Positions 42,447 to 52,475 of a stretch of DNA of 64,000 bases are shown in pieces. Under the pieces are notes generated by a model. The model did not search any database. It was not told the origin of the DNA and was given only the letters and a program-made list of their open reading frames with translations. This DNA comes from Pigmentiphaga daeguensis (GTDB taxonomy: Bacteria > Pseudomonadota > Gammaproteobacteria > Burkholderiales > Burkholderiaceae_B): contig NZ_BAAAEN010000013.1 in assembly GCF_039523035.1 (NCBI RefSeq), positions 1 through 64,000 of the forward strand, in the 5' to 3' direction. Every line of letters begins with the position of its first letter. Positions within the stretch are counted from its first letter, which is position 1. The translations under genes and the position numbers were made by a program.

Positions 42447-42894
42447 ATGACGTGCCAAGTGATTCCCCTGCGGCCACGCCGCGCCAAACGGCGGACGTTC
42501 ACCGTGCCGGCCAAATCGTGGATGGTCGCGGTACCCGTGGCCCTGTCGATAGGCTGGCTGCTGGCCCTGCCCGGCATGCCGCATGCGCAGGCCGGCCCGA
42601 CGGCCTCGGCCGAGCACCGGCTGGATTTCGCCATTTCCAGCGGCGACCTGCGCCCTGCGCTCGAAAAATATGCCCGCCAGGCGGGCATACGGCTGTCGTT
42701 CGATCCTGCCCTGGTGGCCGGCCTGACGACGCCCGGGCTGACCGGCCGCTACACGATCCAGGACGGGCTGGACACCCTGCTGCGGGGCACCGGGTATACC
42801 GCGGCCCAGGAAGGCGGACGCTACGTCCTGATTCCCGAGCCGCCCGCCTCGGCCGGCAAGCGGCCGCCCAGCGGACCGCGCCTGGTGGGCGCAC

Positions 42895-42908
<14 letters not shown>
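42447..42908 (+). CDS. Orphan secretin/TonB short N-terminal (STN) domain protein
   Basis: This 153-residue protein has a basic N-terminus and a hydrophobic segment or signal peptide (about residues 24-48, ending PHAQA). It is followed by one STN domain (about 55-133: LDFAISSGDLRPALEKYARQAGIRLSFDPALVAGLTTPGLTGRYTIQDGLDTLLRGTGY). STN domains normally form the periplasmic signalling part of TonB-dependent transducers such as FpvA or FecA, or part of secretins. Here it stands alone, with no barrel, FecR or sigma factor nearby. It may be an independent signalling module. The 3' end overlaps the convergent regulator gene by 14 bases. Confidence 0.85.
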
Positions 42909-44230
<1,322 letters not shown>

Positions 44231-44238
<8 letters not shown>

Positions 44239-46135
44239 CCACTGTCTCCTCCAACTTCGCCGGCCGCAGTTGCAGCACGAATTCCGCCCCGCCCCCCTCG
44301 CGGTTGCAGGCGCGCAGGCTGCCGCCGAAATCACGCACGATGCCCGCCGAGATCGCCAGCCCCAGTCCCAAGCCCACCCCCTGCTCCTTGGTCGTGAAGA
44401 AGGGTTCGAACAGCCGGCGCATCACCTCGTCGGGAATGCCCGGCCCGCTGTCCAGGACCGAGATGACGACCCAGCCCCCCGCCTCCGTGACCGAGATCTC
44501 CAGGCGCCGCTCGTCGCTGCGCGCCATCGCGTCGATGGCATTGCCCAGCAGGTTGACCAGGATCTGTTCCAGCCGGTTGCCGTCGCAATAGGCGCAGGCA
44601 TCGTCCGGAACGCTCAACCGCAGCTCGACCCGCTCCTGCCGCAGCCGCTGCTCGAGCAGGAAACAGGCGTCGGCCACGGCCACCGCGATCGAGGTCGGCT
44701 TGAGCAGGGCCGGCGACTTGCGCGCGAACTTCTTCAACTGGCCGGTGATCTTGCCCATGCGGGCGATCAGCTGGCCGATCATGGTCAGATTCTCTTCGGC
44801 ATCGGCCTGGCGTCCGCGCTGCAGCAGCACCGTGGCATTGTCGGCCAACGTGCGCAGCGCCGCCAGCGGCTGGTTCAGTTCATGCGTGATGCCGGCGGCC
44901 ATCTGGCCCAGCGCCGCCATCTTGCCAGCCTGCACCAGCTCATCCATGGTGGACTTCAGCACTTCCTCGGCGCGGCGGCGCTCCGCGATCTCGGTCTGCA
45001 GGTGACGGTTGGCGTTGCTCAGCGCCTGCGTACGCGCCGCCACCTTGCGTTCGAGCTCGTCGTGCGCCCGCTGCAGGGCCGCGCTGGCCGCCAGGCTCTG
45101 GGCGATGGCGCGCCGCCGCTGCTGCAGGTACAGGCCCAGTATGGCAAGGAACCCCATGGCCAGTGCCACCGCGATGGCCATGTTGCGGGCGCGCGCGTGG
45201 ATGGGGGCCATGTTGGACAAGGCCATGAGCTTCCATTGCGTGCCCGGTATCTGGCGGCTCTGCACGAGATAGGACGGCACCAGGAAGTTGCCGCCCTCGC
45301 CCTCGCGCGCCGCTTCGTTGGTGAACTGCACGATGCGCACGCCCTCGGGCTGTTTGCCGACCTCGGCCATGCCCAGCGGCTCCAGCGATCCCGCGCGGTG
45401 GTACTGGCGCGTCACCGCCAGCTTCTGGAGCGTGTGGGACGACAGCGGCGCCAGCGTCTTGAACTTCCATCCCGGTACCGAAGTCAGGAAGATGACGCCG
45501 TTCTCGTCCACCACCACCACCTTCTCGTCGGCACGCAGCCAAGCGTCGTCGAGCTTGTCCAGGTCGACCTTCAGCGCCGCCACGCCCAGCATCCTGCCGT
45601 CGTGGTAGATGCCGTACGAGAAGTAATAGCCCGGGGACTGGCTGACGGTGCCTATGCCGTAGAAGCGGCCCGACAGCCCCTTGGCCGCGTCGATGAAATA
45701 GGGCCGGTACGAGAAATTGCGGCCGACGAAGCTGGGCGGGCGGTTCCAGTTGCTCGCGGCCAGCGTCAGCCCCTCCGTGTTCATGACGTAGATCTCGGAA
45801 GACCCGGCCTTGCGGTTGACCGTTTCCAGGTACAGGTTGACCCGGGCGATCCGCTCGGGATTGCCGGGATCCTGCAGCAGCGCGATGACGTCCTTGTTCA
45901 GGGACAGGATGCCCGGCAGGTAGTCGTAGCGCGTCAGCTCGCTCTGCACCCCGCCGGCATAGATGTCGAGCCTGTGCTCCACCCCCTGGCGCAGCACCTG
46001 GATGCCGGTTCGTTCGCCCCAGATGTAGGCCAGCATCACCGCCAGGGCGGCGGCGAACAGGCAGACGCCGCCCCACACCAGGCGGCGCTTGGAAAAACCG
46101 CGGGCAGGCGGGTTGACGCTCAAGTCCCCATCCAT
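44231..46135 (-). CDS. Sensor histidine kinase, DctB-like
   Basis: This 634-residue membrane kinase has a first membrane segment near residues 18-38 and a large periplasmic double-Cache-type sensor (about 39-310, with SSEIYVMNTEGLTLAASNW and YFSYGIY). A second membrane segment lies near 318-338, then a coiled coil. The HisKA domain has the phospho-accepting histidine in AAGITHELNQPLAALR, and the HATPase domain has GVGLGLGLAISAGIV. The layout matches DctB, which senses C4-dicarboxylates. The Bug receptor encoded directly upstream may pass ligand to it. It is paired with the sigma-54 regulator. Confidence 0.92.
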
Positions 46136-46189
46136 GATTTTCGTGTTCTAGTGTCCGCAATTTATCCCAGGCACGCCAGGAAAGACATC

Positions 46190-46220
46190 GGAGCTTGCGC
46201 CACGTGGCGGCGCAAGCTCC
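46190..46220 (-). terminator. Stem-loop between the Bug gene and the kinase gene
   Basis: GGAGCTTGCGCC (46190-46201) and GGCGCAAGCTCC (46209-46220) form a perfect 12-bp stem with a seven-base loop, just past the Bug stop. Only short T-runs follow on the minus strand. It probably lets most transcripts end after the Bug gene, so the sensor and regulator are made in smaller amounts. Confidence 0.75.
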
Positions 46221-46227
46221 TTTGCGT

Positions 46228-47202
46228 CTAGTCGGCGTAGACGCCGGCCGCCCGGATGATGGGCGTCCACTTGGCGATCTCGTTGCCAAGATGCTTGCGC
46301 AGCGAGTCGGGCCGGGCCCGTTCGCCGGTCGCCGCCTGCGCCCCCAGTTCCTCCATCTTCCCGCGGAACACCGGGTCCTGGACCGCCGCCTGCAGCGCGG
46401 CCGACAGCTTCTCGACCACGGCCGGCGGCGTGCCCTTGGGCGCATACATCGCGTGCCAGATCTTGACCTCGATGCCCGGCAGCCCCTGCTCGGCCGCGGC
46501 CGGGATGTCCTTGAACGCGTCGATGCGCGTGGACTGCATCGCGACGTAGGGCTTGACCACGCCGGCCTTGATCTGTCCGGCGACGTTGGTGGTCTGGTCG
46601 CACATCAGGTTCACCTGGCCGCCGATGAGGTCGGTCAGCGCCGGCGCGGTCCCCTTGTAGGGCACCGTGCCCAGCTGCGTGCCTATGGTGCTCATGAACA
46701 GCAGGCCGCACAGGTGCGAGGCCGACCCGATGCCGGCATTCGCCAGGAACAGCTTGCTGGAATTGGCCTTGATGTAGGGCAGCAGGTCCTTGAAGTTGTC
46801 CGGCGGCAGGCTCTTGGTGCCCAGCAGCACCATCGGCACGTCGGCGATCTCGCCGATCATCTCGAAGTCCTTGAGCGGATCGAAGCCCAACTGGCGGTAC
46901 AAGGCCGGCGCGGTGGACATGCCGATGTGGTGGATCAGCACCGTATGGCCGTCGTTGCGTGCGGTGGCCACCTTCTTCGCGCCTATGGTGCCGCCCGCTC
47001 CGCCTACGTTCTCGATCACGATCTGGCCCTTCAGGTGCCTGGCCATGACGGCCGTCACGTCGCGCGCCACCTTGTCGGTGGGGCCGCCCGCGGCGAACGG
47101 CACGACGGCGACGATGGGCGCGCTGCCGGGGAAGTCCTGCGCCTGGGCCGGAGCGGCCAGGGCCGCCAGGACGCCGAGCGATAACATGGAAAGAAACTTC
47201 AT
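46228..47202 (-). CDS. Bug-type periplasmic solute receptor beside a two-component system
   Basis: This 324-residue protein is a TctC/Bug receptor. The signal peptide ends at about residue 21 (PAQAQ), followed by IVAVVPFAAGGPTDKVARDV, a variant ENVGGAGGTIGAKKV loop, TVPYKGTAPALTDLIGGQV and PAAAEQGLPGIEV. AAGGAGGT stands close before the ATG, a very strong ribosome-binding site. It lies 12 bases after the DUF6351 gene and upstream of a DctB/DctD-type pair. In Bordetella the Bug protein BctC takes part in signalling through a two-component system, so a sensory role here is plausible. No permease genes accompany it. Confidence 0.93.
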   Translation of the reverse strand: MKFLSMLSLGVLAALAAPAQAQDFPGSAPIVAVVPFAAGGPTDKVARDVTAVMARHLKGQIVIENVGGAGGTIGAKKVATARNDGHTVLIHHIGMSTAPALYRQLGFDPLKDFEMIGEIADVPMVLLGTKSLPPDNFKDLLPYIKANSSKLFLANAGIGSASHLCGLLFMSTIGTQLGTVPYKGTAPALTDLIGGQVNLMCDQTTNVAGQIKAGVVKPYVAMQSTRIDAFKDIPAAAEQGLPGIEVKIWHAMYAPKGTPPAVVEKLSAALQAAVQDPVFRGKMEELGAQAATGERARPDSLRKHLGNEIAKWTPIIRAAGVYAD

Positions 47203-47214
47203 TTCTATACCTCC

Positions 47215-49428
47215 TTAAGGACGAGTGATGTCGAACACCAGATTCCGGGGGGACGGGCCGAACGAAAGCCACGTGCCCTTGAGCGGCTGCTGCTCCACGC
47301 CGGGCTTGCTCCAGTCGCACACGCCGCCGGGGAAGATCTGCCGCAGGCGCTCCAGCTGTCCGGCATTCAGCGTGACCTTGTAGTCGGCCGGATCGACGGC
47401 CTTGAGCTGGCACTTGACGATGTTGTCGGCCAGCGGCGCGCCAGCCACCAGGCGCGGCGTGATGCCTGCCGGGTAGAGCTGGTTGCAGCGTCCGTCGCCA
47501 TAGGCCGTGGACGGTTCGACGATCTTGTTGCCGCCACTGTCCCAGCAGGCATCCGCCAGCCCCGCGGGCTTGTGCGAGACGACCTTGCGCGACCTGGGCT
47601 GGTCGGAGGCGTCGCCCACCACGCCCATCAGCCACTGGTCCATGAGCTGCAGCAGGTTGTCGCCCACCGGGCCCGGTCCGAGCATGACGTGGTTGTCGAA
47701 ATGCCCGTTGGCGGCCTTCAGGCGCTCGCGCACCGAGTACGAGTGGATCTTGTTGTGGATGTCGCCGTTCACCGCGTTGTCGAAGTAGTCGCGGTGCTCC
47801 AGGATGGCGGTCGAGGCCAGGCCGCCCCCGCCATGGGTGATGCGCCCCGACTGGTAGGCGCGGCGGATCGCGTCGATGTCGCCGGTCGTGCGGGCCGCCG
47901 TGGGCTTCAGGTCCACGTCCAGGCCGCCGATGTTGGCGTTCAGGTCCAGGAACTCTTCCACCGTGATGGCGCCGTCGTTCAGCGCCTTCAGTCCGTACTG
48001 CACGCCCACGTTGTCGATCGGCCGCAGCGCGAAGCCCCGGCTGTCCTTGCCGTAGACGTTCACCGTATGGTCATACACGGTGGCGCGGCTGCCGCCGGGG
48101 TTGTTGACCGGGTGATACTTCAGGCTTTCCTGGAACCCCGCCGGGAACGAGACCACCGGATCCAGCCGGCCGGCGCTGCCGCTCATATTGGCGATGTTGC
48201 CGACCTGCAGGTAGCCGGAGATCGCCTTCTTCTTCTCGTCGCTGTAGGGCAGCCCGCCCGCGCGGTTGAAGTAGTTGTTCAGCAGCCGGGAATCGAAGAC
48301 CTTGAACAGCGTGGCCGAGGTGACGTCCGGGAACACCATGTTCACGATGATGCCGTCGAACAGTCCGGGATAGTTGTCCGAGGTCTGGAAGCTCTGATAG
48401 GCGCCGCCCGATCCGCCGGTGCCTATCGTGTAGACCGGCACGCCGTAGGCCTCGATGAAGCGCTCCTTGGTCATCGCGACGGTCTCCGACGACAGCAGGT
48501 CGTTGCAGTTGGAGCCGAAGATGTTCAGCGTGGACGTGACGGCCGCGTAGCCCTGCTTCATCCACTCGTCGACGATCAGGGTGCCGAAGGTCGCGCCCTG
48601 CGTGTACCAGCCGCCCTGGCAGCCGCCGCCCAGCGGATACATCAGCTTGCCGTTCCAGGCCTTCGAACGCTTGTTCGGGCCGATCTCGCCGTCGTTGAGC
48701 GGATCGTGCAGCATCGCCGACTGGTAGATGCCGCGGTTGATCGTGCCCGTTTCCAGCCGCACGAGATATGGCACCGTGCGCTCGGTCGGCTTGCCCTCGT
48801 CGATGGTGATGGTGGCCATGTCGGTCGGATAGACCGTGGGCGTGTTCCAGCGGCTGTTGCCGCCCGACTTGTTCCGGTAGAAGTAATCGACCCGCGTATT
48901 GGTGGAGCAGTGCTCGCCGAACGGCCCGTCCAGCGTGCCGCCGCCCAGCCGGCCGAAGGTGGTGGTGGTGCACAGGAAGGGCTTCTGGTGGGGGCCGGAG
49001 ATCATCGGCCCGGTGATGGGATAGTTCGTGACCTCCAGCGTGGCGGTCGCGTCCCCGACCTGGGCGCGCAAGGTGTTCTTGCCCAGCGCCATGCCGCTCA
49101 CCAGCCCCTGCCAGGTGCGATCGCCGATCTTCGCGAACGCCCGCGACACGTCGCTCTTGTCCAGCATGACCACCGGCGTGCCGCTGACGCCGGCCGGCAC
49201 CTCCAGCCGCACCAGCGCGTCGTCGCCCGTGACGTAGTCCGGCAGCGAGGAAACCGTGCTCAGCTTGAGGGCCGGCGCCGGCGGCGGTCCCGGAGGCGCT
49301 CCGCCATCCCCGTCATCCCCGCCGCAGGCCGTGGCCAGCACCGCGGCGGCGCCCGCCGCCAGGGCCAGCCGGCCCATTCCATATCCATGGGCGCGCGCCT
49401 GCCGCCCCCGTGTCGTCTCGGGTCTCAT
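47215..49428 (-). CDS. DUF6351-type lipoprotein, possible alpha/beta hydrolase
   Basis: This 737-residue protein has a signal peptide with a lipobox (VLATACGG, cysteine near residue 35), then a Gly/Pro-rich spacer and a large globular region. Cysteine- and glycine-rich segments (PLGGGCQGGWYTQGATFG, FGSNCNDLLSSETV) and a hydrolase-like elbow, TIGTGGSGGAYQSFQ, are visible. It resembles DUF6351-family proteins, whose function is not established. The start at 49428 follows GAGGAGGCAGGA. A sigma-54 promoter lies upstream and the Bug receptor gene follows 12 bases downstream. It may release a ligand outside the inner membrane that the receptor then binds. Hydrolase activity is an inference. Confidence 0.75.
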   Translation of the reverse strand: MRPETTRGRQARAHGYGMGRLALAAGAAAVLATACGGDDGDGGAPPGPPPAPALKLSTVSSLPDYVTGDDALVRLEVPAGVSGTPVVMLDKSDVSRAFAKIGDRTWQGLVSGMALGKNTLRAQVGDATATLEVTNYPITGPMISGPHQKPFLCTTTTFGRLGGGTLDGPFGEHCSTNTRVDYFYRNKSGGNSRWNTPTVYPTDMATITIDEGKPTERTVPYLVRLETGTINRGIYQSAMLHDPLNDGEIGPNKRSKAWNGKLMYPLGGGCQGGWYTQGATFGTLIVDEWMKQGYAAVTSTLNIFGSNCNDLLSSETVAMTKERFIEAYGVPVYTIGTGGSGGAYQSFQTSDNYPGLFDGIIVNMVFPDVTSATLFKVFDSRLLNNYFNRAGGLPYSDEKKKAISGYLQVGNIANMSGSAGRLDPVVSFPAGFQESLKYHPVNNPGGSRATVYDHTVNVYGKDSRGFALRPIDNVGVQYGLKALNDGAITVEEFLDLNANIGGLDVDLKPTAARTTGDIDAIRRAYQSGRITHGGGGLASTAILEHRDYFDNAVNGDIHNKIHSYSVRERLKAANGHFDNHVMLGPGPVGDNLLQLMDQWLMGVVGDASDQPRSRKVVSHKPAGLADACWDSGGNKIVEPSTAYGDGRCNQLYPAGITPRLVAGAPLADNIVKCQLKAVDPADYKVTLNAGQLERLRQIFPGGVCDWSKPGVEQQPLKGTWLSFGPSPRNLVFDITRP

Positions 49429-49482
49429 TCCTGCCTCCTCCTGTCATGTGTCTTGAATCTTCTCGTTACAGCGACGGAGGAT

Positions 49483-49500
49483 TAGCAACACCCATGCCAA
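49483..49500 (-). promoter_or_regulatory. Sigma-54 (RpoN) promoter of the DUF6351-Bug unit
   Basis: On the minus strand, TTGGCATG, four bases, then TTGCTA matches the RpoN consensus TTGGCACG-N4-TTGCW. The invariant GG and GC are separated by the required 10 bases. Transcription would start near 49473, about 45 bases before the lipoprotein ATG. The same cluster encodes a sigma-54 activator, which makes the match convincing. I see no clear upstream activator palindrome. Confidence 0.8.
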
Positions 49501-49609
49501 CACGGCCCCGGCACGCGAACATGCGGCAAGGGCCTGTTTTCATTGGCGTTTTCGGGAGCCGGCGGGCAGAGGGAGCGACACGGGCGGCCAGAATTCCGCC
49601 ATGCGGGCC

Positions 49610-49641
49610 GCCCGCCGTTCCGGAATTCCGCAACGGCGGGC
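49610..49641 (-). terminator. Stem-loop after the AI-2E family gene
   Basis: GCCCGCCGTT (49610-49619) and AACGGCGGGC (49632-49641) form a perfect 10-bp stem with a 12-base loop, eight bases beyond the stop of the membrane-protein gene. There is no clear T-run. It marks the likely 3' end of the two-gene unit starting at 51351. Confidence 0.55.
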
Positions 49642-49649
49642 GCGAGAGG

Positions 49650-50717
49650 TCAGTTCCGGTCGGGAGAAGGCGGACCGTCTATCGACGAGAACAGGTCCCA
49701 CACGGCCATGAACAGCGCGGCGATCAGCGGCCCGATCACGAAGCCGTTGATCCCGAACAGCGCCATGCCGCCCAGGGTCGAGATCAGCACCACGTAGTCG
49801 GGCATGCGCGTGTCCTTGCCGACCAGGATGGGACGCAGCACGTTGTCGACCAGGCCGATCACCAGGATGCCGTAAAGGGTCAGGATGATTCCCTGCAGCA
49901 CGGCGCCGGACAGGAGGAAGTAGACGGCGACCGGCCCCCAGATCAGCCCGGCCCCCACCGCCGGCAGCAGCGACAGGAAAGCCATCACGACGCTCCACAA
50001 CAGGGCGCCCTTGATGCCCAGGATCCAGAAGATCAGGCCGCCCAGCATGCCCTGGGTGATGGCTACCACGATATTGCCCTTGACCGTGGCCCGCACGACC
50101 GCGATGAACTTGCGGAACAGGTGGCGCTTGTGTTCCTCGGTCAGCGGCAGGGCCTGGCGGATGCGGGCGGACAGGTCCGGGCCGTCGCGCAGCAGGAAGA
50201 ACAGCAGATACAGCATGACCCCCAGGCTGATGACGAACTGGAAGGTGTTCTGGCCGATGTTCAGCGCCTGGGTGGCGAAGAACTGGCTGCCCCGGGTCGC
50301 GACCTCGGCCAGCTTGTTCTGGATGCTGTTCACGTCCACCAGGCCGAACTTCTCCAGCAGGCTGCGCGCGGTCGGAGGCAGGGCCGCCATGGCCTGGTCG
50401 AGGTAGCCGCGGAAATCGATGTCGCCCGCCTTGATCTGCTCGTAGAGTCCCGCGCCCTGGCTGACGATGGTGCCTGCGATGAGCGAGACCGGGATGATCA
50501 CGATGAGCACGCACACCGCCAGCGTGGCCAGGGCCGCCAGGTTGTTGCGGCCGCCGAACGCAGCCACCAGCCGGCGCTGCAAGGGGAAGAAGATGATGGC
50601 CAGGATGGCCCCCCAGAATACGGCGCCGAAGAACGGCCACAGCAGCCAGCCGAACGCCAGCGTGACCAATACCAGCAGGAGCAGGAAGGTGCGGTATTGC
50701 AGAGAGGTCTGGCTCAT
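49650..50717 (-). CDS. AI-2E family transporter (PerM/YdiK-like)
   Basis: This 355-residue inner-membrane protein has about eight hydrophobic segments and family motifs: FFGAVFWGAILAIIFFPLQRRL near the start, LGVMLYLLFFLLRDG in the middle and GLVDNVLRPILVG toward the end. Members of this family include the AI-2 exporter TqsA and several ion antiporters, so the substrate cannot be assigned. It follows the TRIC-type channel gene by 13 bases and is probably co-transcribed with it. Confidence 0.88.
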   Translation of the reverse strand: MSQTSLQYRTFLLLLVLVTLAFGWLLWPFFGAVFWGAILAIIFFPLQRRLVAAFGGRNNLAALATLAVCVLIVIIPVSLIAGTIVSQGAGLYEQIKAGDIDFRGYLDQAMAALPPTARSLLEKFGLVDVNSIQNKLAEVATRGSQFFATQALNIGQNTFQFVISLGVMLYLLFFLLRDGPDLSARIRQALPLTEEHKRHLFRKFIAVVRATVKGNIVVAITQGMLGGLIFWILGIKGALLWSVVMAFLSLLPAVGAGLIWGPVAVYFLLSGAVLQGIILTLYGILVIGLVDNVLRPILVGKDTRMPDYVVLISTLGGMALFGINGFVIGPLIAALFMAVWDLFSSIDGPPSPDRN

Positions 50718-50730
50718 CGAGGACGTTCCT

Positions 50731-51351
50731 TCAATGTTCGGGAGGCGTTCTGGTCGTGAAGACGGGCAGGGTCAGGCTCCAGCGGATGGCGACCATGCGG
50801 AACAGGAAGCCGGCCACCAGCGCGATGGCGGTGGCATGATCGTGCCCGACGCCGTAGCGCTGCAGCAACACGTACAGCGTGCCGGTCGCCAGCGCGACGG
50901 AGGCGTAGAGGTCGCGGCGCAGGACCAGCGGCACCTGGTTGCACAGGATGTCGCGCAGCAGGCCGCCGCAGATGCCGGTCACCATGCCCATCAGCACCAC
51001 GATGGCGGGATGCGCGCCCGCGGCCTCGGCCACGTCGCAGCCGATCACGGCGAAGGCGACCAGGCCCAGCGCGTCCAGCAGCAGGAAGGCCATGCGCACC
51101 CGATGCATGTACCGGACCAGGAGCGCCGCCGCCAGGGCCGCCCCCACGGTGAAGAATAGATATTCGGGATGGGCCACCCAGCCCAGCGGATAGTGGCCCA
51201 GCAGCACGTCGCGGATGGAGCCGCCCCCCAGGGCCGTGACCGTGCCGACGACGCAGACCCCGAACAGGTCCATGCGGCGCCTCATGCCCATGATCGCGCC
51301 CGAGGCGGCCTCGGCGGTGATGGCGACCAGATAGATCACTTGCAGCAACAT
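50731..51351 (-). CDS. TRIC-type cation channel (UPF0126/YicG-like)
   Basis: This 206-residue membrane protein has seven hydrophobic segments and the paired motifs of prokaryotic TRIC channels: LGGGSIRDVLLG near residue 43 and ICGGLLRDIL near residue 130. Members form trimeric potassium-permeable pores. MDLFGVCVVGTVTALGGG is typical of UPF0126. It is the first gene of a short two-gene unit. Confidence 0.9.
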   Translation of the reverse strand: MLLQVIYLVAITAEAASGAIMGMRRRMDLFGVCVVGTVTALGGGSIRDVLLGHYPLGWVAHPEYLFFTVGAALAAALLVRYMHRVRMAFLLLDALGLVAFAVIGCDVAEAAGAHPAIVVLMGMVTGICGGLLRDILCNQVPLVLRRDLYASVALATGTLYVLLQRYGVGHDHATAIALVAGFLFRMVAIRWSLTLPVFTTRTPPEH

Positions 51352-51446
51352 AAGCGGGGCCGCTCGGCCGTCTCCTTTTCCCTGCGCGCCGGAGCGGCGC
51401 GCGAACCACGCGGATTATCGCATCCGGCCGGACCGCGGGGCGCCTG

Positions 51447-52349
51447 CTAGGATCCGACGGCTGGCAGGGCCTGCATCAGGGTCGCGCGGAAGTCATCCAG
51501 GACAGGCGGCCCCTTGAAACCGCGCCGCGTCACCTGATAGAGGTCCAGGCTGACCGCCGGCTTGACCAGCAGATCGGTGGCCACCCGGTGGCGGTGGCAG
51601 GCGACCAGCGCGAACGTGGGGATGACCGCCGTGCCCAGCCCGGCTTCGACCATGGAGATCAGGGTCTCGAAGAAGTTGAAGCTGGCGCGGTCCTCGTTGC
51701 CGCGGCCGATCTTCTCCAGGTGCGGCTCGATCAGCCGCTGGATGGGATTCGCGGGCGGCAGGCCGAGCAACGGCACCTCGCGCAGGCTGGTCCAGGCCGC
51801 CGTGCCCACCGGCCGGCCCGGTACCCCGTCCGTCGGTGCGACGCGCATCAGCCGGAATTTGCCCACCGGCGCGCGGTCCAGCCCCGCCAGCGGCTTGAAG
51901 AAGAACCCCAGTCCGATATCGGCCTCGCCCGCCGCCACCAGCGCCTCGACCTGCTGCAGCTCGGTATCGGCCAGCCGCAGTTCCACGTGGGGGTGGGATT
52001 GCTTGAACAGCTGGAACACCCGGGGCAGGATGTTGGACGAGATCAGCGGCGTGGCCGCGATGCGCAGCGTCTGCCTTGCGCGCCGGCCGGCCACGCCCAG
52101 CTTGGACACCACCTCCTCCAGGTCCCCCACCACCCGCTGCGCCACGGGCAGCAGGTCGCGGCCGGCCTCGGTCAGCACCACCATCCGGGTCGTGCGGTCG
52201 AACAGCCGGCAATCGAGCTGCTTTTCCATCTCGCGAATCATGATGCTGAGCCCGGCCTGCGTCATATGGGCCTTCTCGGCGGCGCGGGTGAAATTGCCGA
52301 TCCGCGCGACGTGCAGGAACACCTGCAACTGGCGCAATGAGAGATTCAT
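51447..52349 (-). CDS. LysR-type regulator of the monooxygenase cluster
   Basis: This 300-residue LysR protein has the helix-turn-helix NFTRAAEKAHMTQAGLSIMIREMEKQL and a normal effector domain beginning near residue 92. It is divergent from the flavin monooxygenase gene, with a short AT-rich region between them holding a LysR-type palindrome. It therefore probably activates that gene in response to the substrate. The regulator resembles those of aromatic and cyn-type clusters, but the inducer is unknown. Confidence 0.88.
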   Translation of the reverse strand: MNLSLRQLQVFLHVARIGNFTRAAEKAHMTQAGLSIMIREMEKQLDCRLFDRTTRMVVLTEAGRDLLPVAQRVVGDLEEVVSKLGVAGRRARQTLRIAATPLISSNILPRVFQLFKQSHPHVELRLADTELQQVEALVAAGEADIGLGFFFKPLAGLDRAPVGKFRLMRVAPTDGVPGRPVGTAAWTSLREVPLLGLPPANPIQRLIEPHLEKIGRGNEDRASFNFFETLISMVEAGLGTAVIPTFALVACHRHRVATDLLVKPAVSLDLYQVTRRGFKGPPVLDDFRATLMQALPAVGS

Positions 52350-52358
52350 AAAACTCTA

Positions 52359-52372
52359 ATATGTATTCATAT
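52359..52372. promoter_or_regulatory. LysR-type palindrome between the divergent LysR and monooxygenase genes
   Basis: ATATG (52359-52363) and CATAT (52368-52372) form an inverted repeat with a four-base spacer, including the T-N11-A pattern. It begins 10 bases upstream of the LysR start and about 105 bases upstream of the monooxygenase start, which suits autoregulation with divergent activation. Confidence 0.5.
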
Positions 52373-52475
52373 CATATCTAAACTTCAAAAATAATACGTT
52401 CTGGCGCCTAATACCAGCACCAGCGGATCCCTGGCCAGGGATCCGCAAGAGAAAGTTCATCACGAGGGTACGAAC

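Noticed and set aside
47572..49485. A 637-codon open frame on the plus strand
   Set aside because: It is antisense to the DUF6351 gene, which has a lipobox, ribosome-binding site and promoter; the plus frame shows only Arg/His/Val-rich shadow composition.
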